Assembly (NCBI RefSeq): GCF_947623445.1
Contig: NC_135244.1
Location: 23,994,860-24,058,859 of the forward strand
Reading direction: 5' to 3'
DNA length: 64,000 nucleotides
Source of the DNA: Clavelina lepadiformis
Taxonomy: Eukaryota; Chordata; Ascidiacea; Aplousobranchia; Clavelinidae
Shown piece by piece: positions 1 to 12,069 of the stretch. The notes beneath the pieces were generated by a model. The model was not told the origin of the DNA, did no database searches, and saw only the letters and a program-made list of their open reading frames with translations. Within the stretch, counting starts at the first letter, position 1; the number at the start of each line of letters is the position of its first letter. Both the position numbers and the translations under genes were made by a program.

Positions 1-474
1 ATAAAAACATGATCATGTGATGTCATCACCATTGATGACGAAAAGTGGATTGAGATAGGTCAGGCACGAACATGAAAACCAAACACAACCAAATGAAAAT
101 ATTTTAACAATTGTTGGTTTAGTTTGCAAGTTGCAAAAAATAATATGGTTTAATAATTTCTTGTCGTAATGTGAGTATAGTGGAAGAGTTCTTGGAAAAG
201 ATGATTTTGTTTCGTAAATCATGATTAGTGAGAGACATTTCACTTATACACTTACTTTTGCCGATAATTTACATTATGCGTAAATAATTTTTCGTCAAAA
301 ATAGTCAACTTTAAAAGTAATCACATGCCCAAATTTTGCTATGTCATGAATTTATACATGTCTGGGTTCATATTGGTTGCTTCCTTAACATGGATGCTAT
401 TGTAGACACATATACTGCAAGCACGATGACTTTTTGCCGTTAACAAAACCATTAACAGCATGATTAGTTATCAT
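1..474. other. non-coding, probably USP19 intron
   Basis: No exon with homology or sensible splice sites is visible on either strand. Because the USP19-like gene is still incomplete at its last recognised exon (1881-1975) and is transcribed leftwards, this stretch is most likely part of the intron that also contains the hAT element at 475-1831. Confidence 0.5.
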
Positions 475-1831
475 TAGGGCGATTATTTTTTGAACTAAAA
501 AACGAAAGTTTTTGACCTAAAAATTGAAAATTTGACATTAAAAAACTTTTTTTTGAAAAATTTTGAGATATGATGAACTCAAGTAGTTAAATTATGCATT
601 ATTGTACAAAAAATTAAAATTTATTGTAGTAAAGAAGGGCAAAAATCTGAACACAGACCTAGCCTATTCTGAAAAGGGAAATCAGCTAATTACAAATCAC
701 TGCCAAAAAACTCCAACTAAGACACTACAAAAACTGTTCAATACATTTGTCTAAACTAAAGATACATGATGTATCTAAAGCAAAATCGAAGCAAGAGCTG
801 ATTCACAATAAGTAGACAATGGGCCATTTACAACAGTATAAAGTAGGCTACAAGGTGTGTAGAGGTTGGGGTCGTTTTAGGATGTAGAGGTTGATGCCGA
901 CAGATGCAGATACAGATGCAGAGTTTATCGGTCTTAGCTTACGTTACGTTATTGACTTAGTTAACCTACTACATTAGTATCTGACTCTATTGTTGCGTGC
1001 GGTTAGAATTCTCTAACCTTTCTGATAGCCGAACGTTCGTATTATATTATAACAAATACCGTTTGCCAGAAAAGGCTTTTATTGTAGGTGCTGTACACTT
1101 TCTCAATATTACAAATAACCGAGAACACAAGTCATGTGACTGTTTACACGATGTCTACTGATTCAATCACCACAACTACAGTAGTACGGTATTACATATG
1201 TCTATAACTTCGCGTCTGTGACTGAGGTTCTGAGGCTCTGAGGGAGTCTCACACAAAAGTTCAAGCTTATAAAACGTGCTGCGATGTGGCGGAAATATAT
1301 GACAAAAAAGGCATGAACATTTCAAAGCGTGTGAACGTGAAAATCGGTGTGTTTGCAATGCAAAGTAAATTTGGTTAAGTTGGAAACAGTTACTTGGAAG
1401 CGACCTGGTAACGTACTAAATAAGGAGCTTTCACACGAAGTTATTCGTAGCAAGTTTTCAAATATACCAACGGTAGTTTGCAGTGTTCTGAAAAGGCAAG
1501 TTTTAAACTCCATTTACTAGCTGGAAAACTCTTTCATAAGAATGATGTGGCGGGACTGAAAGTTTAAAAACTCCAATTGTTCTGGAAAACACATTTCTAC
1601 GAAAGACGTAAGGATTTTACAAAAGCGAGCCAAGCCGCCACAGGTGTACAATGTAAAATGGCAATTTCACCTACAGTGCAACCTATATGACATCACGAAA
1701 ATGCAGTTTGTAAACAATTTGACCTGGTTAAAAATTTTGACTTTTTAAACAATTTTGACAATTTTTGACCTAATGCTGTAAATTTGACAAATTTTTGAAT
1801 TTTTTTGACAAGTCAAAAAATAATCGCCCTA
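475..1831. mobile_element. non-autonomous hAT-type DNA transposon (1.36 kb)
   Basis: The ends are near-perfect inverted repeats: TAGGGCGATTATTTTTTGA on the left and its reverse complement on the right. The element is flanked by 8-bp direct repeats, GTTATCAT (467-474) and GTTATCAA (1832-1839), matching at seven of eight positions, which is the hAT target-site pattern. No transposase reading frame is visible, so it depends on another element. The subterminal sequence repeats short TTGACCTA-like words, as does the TAGGGCAACC family at 33.6, 52.8 and 60.4 kb, so the two families may be related. It lies in an intron of the USP19-like gene. Confidence 0.85.
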
Positions 1832-1880
1832 GTTATCAAAATAAATCAAGCAATTATCAGTAAATAACAAAAATACTCAC

Positions 1881-4800
1881 ACAAAAATGACATCGGTAGA
1901 TAAAACTTTATCAAGGCTCGAATCAGGGACAAAAAATCGATGAATCCTGTGACGATAAACTTCAAACATTCTCAGCTGAAACATATCATCGATGTGTGAG
2001 AGCTGACAGCAGCATTAGTGATTTATTTATTGATACTGATTGGTCGTCTACGTTTAAATGGTAACGATCAACGCAACGATAAATAAGAATTTTACTTATC
2101 AGATCTAGTGTGGACAGTTAGGGGCATTACATGGTCAATTGAACATTTCATTAATTTTGCGACTTGATCAAAAACTTCTTGTGCCGTCCCTCCATGCTTT
2201 GTGATCGTCACGGTCAGCTGCACACAACAGACACATTTATTCAATTGCAAAAAAATTTGTAAGTAGACAAAAACTGATCAACGTATAGCAGTGATTCGAA
2301 GGAAAAAATAACATAAATTATATTAAAGCTGCCACACAAACACAAAAAATGCAAAACAAATTGATAAAAACTGCACCTGCACAGGTGTTTTGTCTGGGTC
2401 TTTGTGCAGGAAGTAGAGTGTAAATAATCGAGTCGCTTTCGGAAGAAGAACAGATAAAAATAAAAAAGGATCGAACTTTGTTGAATGCTGAAAATAAAAG
2501 AATTCGTCTGACAACTTTCAGCGGAAAGTGAAAAATAAACTTTTACATCCGAACAAAACTGGTCCATCAAGCCTTGCAACACGACAACTGTATTTATTTG
2601 TGAATAGATAGTGGTTTAATGATCTTATAAATTATTTCTTCTCAGAATATTGTCTGGCCTCGAAATGACTCTGCAAAGCAAACCCACTAATACCCTGAAA
2701 CACCAACCTTATCACATTCAGGACATACAAGCTTCGATTTAAATATTCCGTGAAAAAGATCAACAATAAAAGAATCGTTTCGAGATTTGTGCAATTTCCA
2801 ACTTTCTTCTGCCACCAAGTGGTCAGGTTTGCCCTCCTGTTCTTTGATCTGAAACAGAGGAACGTGTCGTTATTTAAATCTTTGTCCAATAGATTGTTGT
2901 TTAATAATAATCAATTTGTGCATTTCTAGAACTGAAGTTCTAGAATCTTCTAGAACTTTGTGCCTAAAGCTCCAGGCCAAATCACATCTGCCACACGATG
3001 CAACATAGGTAATAAATCCATGTATGTTTGGCCGTGTATGTCTGTGACCGAAACAAAACCTAACAGCATCTACGGTACAAAGTTCAAACGTTGCACTGCT
3101 GTACGAAGTACTTTTTGGTCCCAGGATATCAGAATCAGAAAATTTTAACAATATAACCACAAACTCTAACAATAACATAGCAGAGAGTTTTAGGAACCAC
3201 AATTATGACCTCATAATAAGGTTTATCTTTGATTCGATTCACGTCCTCGTGAAGTTGATCAAGTAGGAACGCCATGAACTCCTGCGCGTCGTGCTGCATG
3301 TAATCGGTGAAGCGTGACTCCTTCTCACCCACTGCCCACTGAAGAAAATGTTAGAAATTAGTATTTCTCCAACTCGAGGTTGCTAATACAACACAAAATG
3401 CCTGGATTATCTAGAAATAAGACATTTTGTTAGTTAAAGAATGCAACCATTATAAAATAAAGCAATCAAATTGACTTAATGCAGCTTATTTTATGCCAGC
3501 TGTGTGTGCAAATGAAAACTTTTAATTATGGAACAATTGGTTCCTATCATTTGGAAAAGTGGATTTTCTCAGATTTGGTGCTCAAAGATTTTTGGACTAT
3601 GAAGATCATAGTGAGATTATTTCAGAAATAATTTCATTCCAGCAAACACATTTCACATTCACAGTTTACGCAAACAATTATCACTGATGCAATAAACGGA
3701 GAGCCGACCCTGAACTTGCTGGGAGCAAATGAGTGGGTCTTGGAAGACCACAACTTTCCCACAACGGCGGAGAATTCCTCGGCCATTCTCCCTTTCATTC
3801 CGAGAGGATTTTCAAGGTTGATATCCTTCTTGAAGTGTTTCCCTGGAAACATGACATCATCACTTATACAAACGATACTCAACACACAGAGAAATCATAG
3901 ATGCTTACCAACAAAATAGTCTCGAACTTCTACTGTGTTAGCGAGAGCCTGCAACACACTGTTCATGAAGCAGGTGTTGCCGACGTTATCCAGACCTGAG
4001 TTCAAAGCAAAGCAAAGTTTGACTGAGACATCAAAAATTATTCAAACTTGCAGATTTGCCACCATCAGTAAGTCTACTTTCACTTTTTACCAACTTTAAC
4101 ATCATAAATGTTCAACAAACCTGTGCAACCAGGCTTTGAGCCGGTTTCAGCTGATTTGTTCAGTGAATTGTTTGACAAGTTGTTGTACCAGACACTTTGC
4201 ACTGGCTCCGAAGCTCCGTCACCGCTGGTGGATGCTGCTGGTGCAAGAGGCAACCACCGGAATGAAAATGAGGACAGGATATAAATGATGCCATAAAATA
4301 AAGAAAATGTTCGATAAGACGTGTAACAAAAACAAACCTTCATTAAATAAATCCAAATTTTCCTCGTCTGATTCGCAGTTGTTATGAGATGTATCTGTTA
4401 AAATTATGACACGTTTCATTGATATCTTATACAATAATCCATGAATCCGTTATATTGTATCCACCATTTTATCCTGTTTTCAAAACACAAGAAACTGAGT
4501 GTTTTAAGAAATATAAAATGAAGTCAAACAGAAAGCACCTTTCGGGGATTGCTGGGTTACATCCATGAGGTTGCTCCATCTTTCCGCCTTTTTCTTCACC
4601 AATTTGATTTCCATATTTTTCAGATTGACCCGATGTGTGCATTTCTCTGGTACAATCTCACCACTGAAAATTATCAACGACAATGCTCTATTTGGTCACG
4701 GTGATCTCACAGTTAAGGCAGCCAGTGCCCAATCAGCATTTTTCAACTTATATAACTAACAGGGTGGTTTTGAAATGAATTTAACTGCAATTACATAAAC

Positions 4801-7101
4801 ATTAAAACTCCACTTCAGTTCAAAGATCATGACGACACAGACAGCGACGGCTGAAATTTCTGATAAACTACTGGTCTACTGCTATGTCCAAATTCAATAT
4901 CTACGTTACAGTTCTGCATCTCCATTGCACAACAAATATTCACAATTGCACTGAGTTTTAAAATTCTTGAACACAATATTTACCTCAACTTAATTTTCCA
5001 GACAAACATAACCTCAGAAGTGGTGTCATGCTTAGTATGGAATTTCTCATCACTGCAGAGGGATAAATCATAGACCGCGTGTTAACGATAAACTCAAAGC
5101 TAATCACTAAGCACAGAGGAAATGCATTGTTACAGAATGGGGAGTTACCCGGTTTTGAAAGAGATTTGAAGCTGGTCATCCAGGAAGACAGGATTGCAAC
5201 CCCATGGGTCAAGATGCGGGATGTAAAGAGTCAGGACGATCATTTCGTTTCCCTGAGAAACGCAGGAGGTAAAAGCAACTGAGCATCATGAATGGAACAA
5301 GTTTATCAACCTAATTCAAATAACCACAAAGTAAGAACGTAAAGAAATGGACTTACCGAGTTATACCAGTCGTGCTTTACAGAGGTGAGATGGTGACAAG
5401 CTCCACTGTGCTGGAATTTTGGTCCGTTTACTTCCGTCTCAGTCGATTGCATTTCTGGAATAAAAACATTCAGTAGAAAATGTGCAACTTTCTACACGGT
5501 GAGGATGACGGCCGTTACACAACACACCTGAACCCTCAGATTGCACGCCTGCCCCTACTGGTCGATCGCCCCCTTTCAATATTCCATTCGTAACAATGGT
5601 ACCTGTTGCTATGGTAACATTAGAAAGAGCTTTTTCTTCAGCAGCCATTTCTTCGCTCGAAACTGATTCTGTTGTCTGAAAACACGAATAGAAATCAAAT
5701 ATACCAAACGAAAGGACGAAGGCAAGTCTAAGTACAAAGAACATGTCATGGTGGGTGGTGATGATGTTACCGTCGTGTTATCCACTTCGACCGACTGATG
5801 AAGAATTTTCTCTGGAGGAGGTTCATCCCCACAAGGCACAATCGGTTCAGAAACCTCCTCCCTGGAGCTTGTGTCCGCTTCCAGCTGAGAATTAAGGGAA
5901 CAATTAGTGACTATGACTATGAACAGTGACTATGGCTTGTACGTCTTTATGGTTGGAAGCACACAGACGAATTGACAGTTGCAGCTATGCAATAGTCCAT
6001 ATGGTTTTAGGAACAAATGAAATGAAGAGCTTACTTTTAGAGAAGGCCAGCACAGCGTTGGGTCTTTCTTGGGAACAACAATGATAAGCCGGTTGTCATT
6101 TTGTACGCGATGTGCATCTTTTGCCTTCACTTCGAGGAAAAAGTTCCAGTGCTTTTCCAAACCTACAACACATAAAATGTAGAAAATTTCATAGACAAAA
6201 GAGAGTCGATATTTTGTTATTGACAGACCTGGAACTCGAATCGTGCAAGTTTGGTCGGTGAGTGCAACATCAAAGTCTTGGAGGTTGAGTTCCAGAGTAT
6301 TCCTCTCAAATATCATGTAAATATCGTGGCCTCTTTGGGACCAGCTCATACAAAACGGACCTAGGTGGAAGAAAGAAAACATAAAATTTGTCCAGGTAAT
6401 TTTGAGAATACAAAATACGGTCCTGAAATCGTTGTAAGTCTTCATCATCGTAATGATGAAAGTCCTCAGGCTACAGCAAATAGATACAGCAGATACAGCA
6501 AATGGCTACAGCAGATATCTTCTCGGCGAGTGCACAAGGGTCAAGTTGAAATTTATGACGACACGTCAGAAACTGATATTTACATCATGGACTGAACGAC
6601 ATTTGCAGATTTGCCAAGCGGGGGATTTCAGGCGAAACTATCGAAAATCTACAAACTTTCCATACACGCCACACTTTCAACTATGGTCCTTGGATAGGTA
6701 GGCTAGCATATAACGTAGCTGCTGATATGCCTTGTATCCCACTGGAAAGTATGGCAATTTTCGACGAATCATGCATGCAAAGACGCAATTTTTGGCGCGA
6801 TGGTATTCACTGAAGCCTCGATTCTCTGCTTACTAATTATAAAATGGCGTTCAAACAACCAGTTTTTCTTTGTTCGTTTATTAAAACTCGGCGTGAACAT
6901 AAAAAATTCACCGTTCACTTGATGAATCTCCTGCAGCCGATGCACAATTATACACGTTCGTTGTTAAACTATTTTGAAAATTTAGTAACATTTAAAATAA
7001 AAGCTCCCTAAGTTATAGGGAATGACTGATAACTAGTGTAGTGGTAGGCTAAGTGTTCAAACACAAAAAATCATGCCCATCTCACCAGGGCTGTTGGCCA
7101 T
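1881..7101 (-). CDS. USP19: USP19-like ubiquitin carboxyl-terminal hydrolase, 5' part (runs off left edge)
   Basis: This is a cysteine-protease deubiquitinase; vertebrate USP19 acts in ER and protein quality control and is C-terminally membrane-anchored. Eighteen coding exons join in frame: 7086-7101, 6229-6360, 6035-6162, 5771-5884, 5528-5675, 5357-5454, 5149-5252, 4984-5052, 4539-4663, 4338-4394, 4121-4237, 3909-3995, 3709-3842, 3210-3338, 2708-2848, 2377-2487, 2116-2217 and 1881-1975. The protein starts MANSPGPFCMSW. A CS (p23-like) domain covers residues about 5-92, then an acidic, Ser-rich linker, then a second CS domain at about 205-300 (ending near [10 protein letters not shown]). The USP domain begins near 370 with the Cys box GNTCFMNS (Cys378), followed by [13 protein letters not shown] and [13 protein letters not shown]. 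The His box, the MYND finger and the membrane anchor of the family are not in the window, so the 3' end is missing. Donors at 3708 (GTCGGC) and 2115 (GTCCAC) are weak but keep frame and family alignment. Confidence 0.9.
6660..6815. repeat. dispersed repeat copy 1 (in USP19 intron 1)
   Basis: This stretch shares several blocks with 11420-11545 (CCACACTTTCAACTATGGT, GGAAAGTATGGCA, TTTTCGACGA, CAAAGACGCAA, TTGGCG.GATGG, CACTGAAGCC). A shorter relative lies at 11216-11290. The class is not recognised; it could be a decayed short transposon. Confidence 0.6.
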
Positions 7102-8474
7102 GTTTCTTTCCAAGCTATTCCCACGACGCTTCGTCCCGGCGTTTCTATTACAAATTTGCCTAGTTCCTAATTTCGCTGCATTTTCTCGGTGCATTGTATT
7201 TCATTGTAACAAATAAAACGGCAAAAAACTAATGGAAAATGAGTTCATTCATTAACATCTTCTAACCGAGGCAAGTATAAGTGATTTATTACAAATTATT
7301 AGCAACTCGACTCCCTGCTTTGTCGCTCAACCGATCGCAGTGTTGCCAAACTAAAATTATAAAAACGGCGGAGCAAACACTGCGCGCGTACAGCAACAAG
7401 AGTAACAACAACGTTTTCATCACAGAAACGGGTATTCGATTTCTGGGATATTTTTTTTGATTTGGTTTTATTTTAGCCAAGCATGTGCTCGTCAACAAAT
7501 CCTCGTAAGCATGTCTTCTTTGTTTACCTTTGTAAATTTCGATTTAGTTATTCATATTCCTATGACTTTTTCTTCTTTCCTCTTGTTTTTGCTAAACAAC
7601 TTCTGTTAACGTAAACAAATTTTAGGCTTAGTGGCCTTTCTAACCTTCTATTGTTGTAACACCACTGTACTTTTCACCTTGCTATCCGTTAAATTTTGTT
7701 TGATTACGCTTAATCACGAGAACCGCTTTTTCTTTTATTTCGTCTTAATATAAATTTGTAATGAACAGCAGGTCATAAAGATTAGAACGGTCCACGTTTT
7801 CGGTGAACTGACTTCCACTAGGCCTCTCAGTGGCGCAGATTTTGTACTCTGCTTTAGTAAAGTGAAGTAACTTTGACCTAAATCAAATTACTGCACGGTA
7901 TTTTCTCGCTTGTGACCTTGTCTTTGCACAAGTTGATAAACGAATAAGCACCCTGCAATTAACACTGTGGACTTTTGTGAAGGAGTCAAACCAGAGCTGC
8001 ATATTTACATTTAAGTAGAAACAATTATCATTGTATACTGCATAATTTAACCCAAAATTCAAGAGAAAAATTGTGGTGCTGTAAGTAAGAAAAAGTGATG
8101 AAGCTGGTGACAAATATGAAATGTTGTGCAACGTGCATCCATACCTTCGTGACGTATCCTTTATTTTTCGCGCCTGCAAATATGCGAATCGAAAAATACT
8201 ATGTTAACCGTTTTAGTTTCAGCGCAGTAAAATACATAATCATGGTTCTTCATAGCTCAAGCCCGGATTACCAAGCTTTCTTTGTGCAAGTTCCGATTGA
8301 CGCACACATTTGTATTGTCTTTTTTGTGTTTTTACATGTTTTTTATCAAAACTTAAATCTGTTTACTAGGACCGTTAAATATAAGCAAACATCGCCAATG
8401 ACCAAACGTTTTAACATTACAGCGGTAGCGCCACTGAACACCAAACACGGGCTTCATTATTATTACTGCATTAT
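7102..8474. other. non-coding, upstream of USP19
   Basis: This stretch holds the presumed promoter side of the USP19-like gene. No reading frame with recognisable homology or splice structure was found. A moderately long plus-strand frame (8095-8598) runs into the terminal repeat at 8475 and looks fortuitous. Confidence 0.5.
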
Positions 8475-10364
8475 TGCATCAGTGTGTAATGAAAGTGGTA
8501 TATTGGTACCTTTGCCTGAAAGGTTTACCCACTTACACTACAAAGTCTGTTTCCTTGTGTATAACTTAACAGTGAACTTTGATAGACTTCAGCAATAATG
8601 ACACAGGAATGACTACTGTATAATCTGATTATATTTGAAGCTTCTTTGAACGAATACATCAAGATAGAACATTATAACAGCAACAGCACAGAGACATGTT
8701 GCGGCGTTGAACGTACGACTGAAAAGAGACTGAATGAATCAAAATGCACGCACAAGGGAACAATCGATTACGTCACGCAGTGTTATGCTTCACTGATTCC
8801 ATAGATGAGAATTCTATGTAGTACACAATTTTATATTATATTAAGTGATATATTTATCACATAACCTCCCCCCAGAAAATCGCGTTAAAATGCAATTTTA
8901 AAGCAATTTTCTAATCATGATAGAAACAATTCTTGATAAGCAATAATTAAAACAATAGTGTTGATAACAAAAGTCAATATAACACGTTAAATGTAGATCA
9001 CATAACAATAAACGTTGAAACATAGTTACAATACAATTCATATTGGCAATACATTCGCAAAACGATAGTAATATGTTTTCTGTAACTCAAAATTAGTATA
9101 CAAAACAAACAATGATAACATTTATGTCACGACTTTAAATAGAAAACAGAACGCAGGATGTCATTTGACACATCACGCGCGGTTTCTTGCGCAGGATAGC
9201 AAAATGAGGAAACGTCGGCAAATGTTTCATCTCACATGTCGTGACGCCGATTTCCGTAAACAACTTTAGTATAAAATTCTCTTATGCTCACGCGATTTCA
9301 GCATCTGGTTTTACCAGTATAGCTGTGTGAATATTTCACTTGGAAATACGCGTATTACAAAACATATATATAAAATTAGTCAAATACGTTTTGTAATTGA
9401 CATTCAACATAGTGTATCGGTGTTAGCCTTGGGCATTTGTTTAACCTTCGAAAACAACCGCTATGTTTTAAAGCATAACAAAATAACACAAAGAAACATT
9501 TCTCTCCGGCATGGTTGAACCGTTAGAGAGTATGGCAATTAAGCCACCATCAATTAAGGTAAACTACACAATAACGCCATAATATATACTACATAGAGAA
9601 AAAAACAAACAAAAAATCATTACTGAATGTCCAAATACCGACAAAGTGTTTTCACTGGAGTGCTTTGTTCGTCGGTCATTCTTGCATTCGAAATTGGTTG
9701 AAGTCCAGGCGATTCATCGTCACAGTCGTTGTAGTTGATTTGTTCGAATATCAAATTGTCGAGATGTCTGTCGGCTAGATCCAATGAGTGTTGTATGGGT
9801 TGTGGATGAGACATATCTTCGAAACTTGTAGTCTGAGATCACTAGACTTCTCTCAGCCTCAAATTTAACTGTTCATAGATTCCTCGATAAAAGAAAAGCG
9901 TAGTTCTCAGCGATTTCGGCTCCACCACACTTGTAATGGAAATGTCTTCTTTTATCGTCAATTCGTCCTCACTCGGCTGCATCAGTTTGTAATGAAAGTG
10001 GTATATTGGTACCTTTGCCTGAAAGGTTTACCCACTTACACTACAAAGTCTGTTTCCTTGTGTATAACTTAACAGTGAACTTTGATAGACTTCAGCAATA
10101 ATGACACAGGAATGACTACTGTATAATCTGATTATATTTGAAGCTTCTTTGAACGAATACATCAAGATAGAACATTATAACAGCAACAGCACAGAGACAT
10201 GTTGCGGCGTTGAACGTACGACTGAAAAGAGACTGAATGAATCAAAATGCACGCACAAGGGAACAATCGATTACGTCACGCAGTGTTATGCTTCACTGAT
10301 TCCATAGATGAGAATTCTATGTAGTACACAATTTTATATTATATTAAGTGATATATTTATCACA
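8475..10364 (-). mobile_element. short non-autonomous LTR-type element (fossil), minus orientation
   Basis: Two near-identical direct repeats of about 386 bp (about 8476-8861 and 9979-10364) flank an internal region of about 1.1 kb. Read on the minus strand, each repeat starts TGTGATAAATATATCAC, and a G-rich purine tract (GGGGGGAGG) lies just before the downstream repeat, as a polypurine tract would. If the repeat edge is set at TGTAATG (plus strand), a 4-bp direct repeat AGTG flanks the element. The interior is far too short for gag-pol, so it resembles a TRIM or LARD-type derivative. The near identity of the two repeats suggests a young insertion. The exact family is not assigned. Confidence 0.55.
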
Positions 10365-11215
10365 AGTGCTATATCCGCTTCGCTACTAAGTACCGAGGAA
10401 TATTAACAGCAATACATAGACGTAGAAAAGTTGTACTTTCTTAATACTGCTTGTTTTATTTTTCATCATTAACCTATTCCCGTATTATGTTTAATACAAA
10501 TTAAGTTAACACTATTATAATGTTACATTTGTACGTTACAATTGTTGTTAAGTCATTGAATGTATTGTGTTCTAATAATTGTAACTCAAAATACTTATAA
10601 AAACTTTGTTCTGATGACGATAAACCGAAAAAGTTACCGAAAACTTGGCAGAAATAAATATTTTGCTTTGCGCCAGTCTGGCCATGGAAAGTTTATAACT
10701 TCAGATACTTGCATGTTATTAGTTTGTTGTAAGATGTCTATGCTTTCATATGACAATTCGTTCAACTTTGATGTTCTGTTGGTTTTATTATTTCAAGACC
10801 TCAGTCTTGATGAAGTGAAAATGGAGTCGCTTAAGTTTAGGGTTATCTTATCGCTGATAGCAATAATTTGTTGCCAGTACCGAGTTTATTTTTATTACGG
10901 TTGAACGGACCAATTAATTAGGTGCACGAGAAAGGCAGTGTTATTGTTAAGGATCTGATTTTTTGGTTGGGTACCGGTAGTTTTTATTGTAGGCTAAGCT
11001 CTATCCTAACCAGGTCTGGTGTCATCTTTTACATTTGCAATCCCATTCAGGCCTTCAAGTCGGAAACCCTTAGGGTTCCCATTACTTTTGCACTCTCATA
11101 TAAGGGTTGATTATTTTGGAAATATTACCGTACGTTATAACTTCTCTCAATGCTCTAGCTTATTATCTCATAATTAACTGGAACCCAAGTTCCCGCTCAA
11201 GCCTTACTGTATACG

Positions 11216-11290
11216 ACCGGAAAGTACAGAAGTTTAGCAGTTTTTGACGAGAATACATACAACAAAAAACAATTTTGGCGTGATGGAAGT
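11216..11290. repeat. dispersed repeat copy 2, partial
   Basis: This partial, more diverged relative of the repeat at 6660-6815 and 11420-11545 shares CCGGAAAGTA, TTTTGACGAGAA and TTTTGGCGTGATGGA. Confidence 0.45.
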
Positions 11291-11419
11291 TTCAAGTCAT
11301 TGTTTGTTTAAAATAATTTACTTTTCGAACAATTTATATTTTGTTTGTTATGGCCTAAATCAGCGTAAAAAAAAATTTTATGTGCACATTGCTACGTCTA
11401 GTGTGTAGCTATATGCGCA

Positions 11420-11545
11420 GATGCCACACTTTCAACTATGGTTCATGTGGAACCCCGACTGGCTGTCCGGAAAGTATGGCAGTTTTCGACGAGAAATTAA
11501 ACGTACAAAGACGCAAATTTTGGCGTGATGGAGTCCACTGAAGCC
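11420..11545. repeat. dispersed repeat copy 3
   Basis: This is the best-preserved relative of the repeat in USP19 intron 1 (6660-6815), sharing the same ordered blocks from CCACACTTTCAACTATGGT to CACTGAAGCC. Confidence 0.6.
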
Positions 11546-12069
11546 TTTATTTATTTATTTATTATGAATTGGCAAGAAGGTAAAAAATTAAGCCTGTTAT
11601 GGCTATGAAGGTTGAACAAAATCAACCTTTTTAGTATCAATCTTTTAGAGATCTATTAAGCTTTGGTAATTTTTCACTTTTTTTAAATTTTCACTGTCTA
11701 TTATAGTCTATTAGTGAGCAATTAATGTTGCCTTCCATTTAACATTTCCATTTTAAAGTTGTCATCATTGCTATCGGAAACAGTTAGCAATATTGGTCCA
11801 AATGTGAGATGTTTGACAGCTCAGACAATGGTAGGCTGGTTGTCTGAGTAAAAAATTGCATTTCAAGACCGAAGCTTTTGGGAAAAGCTTTAATTTTTGT
11901 TTTGTTGGTAAAAACAATGAAGTTAACCAGCTTAAGGTGTTGAGGTGCACAGAAAATATTAATTTATTTTGCATCCAAAATCGGCAGATTTAATGAGAAT
12001 AAAGAAGTGTAATTAGGTTAAGTTATATCTTTCATTTGCAAGCAAGACAGTTGATTAATTCTAGCAAGC

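Larger units (their letters stand above)
10365..12069. other. non-coding, upstream of synaptogyrin
   Basis: This AT-rich stretch contains two copies of the dispersed repeat listed separately and a TTTA-rich run near 11546-11565. No coding exon was recognised. It presumably includes the synaptogyrin promoter. Confidence 0.5.

Noticed and set aside
8095-8598. A 167-codon plus-strand frame
   Set aside because: It runs from unique DNA into the terminal repeat of the LTR-type element and shows no domain.
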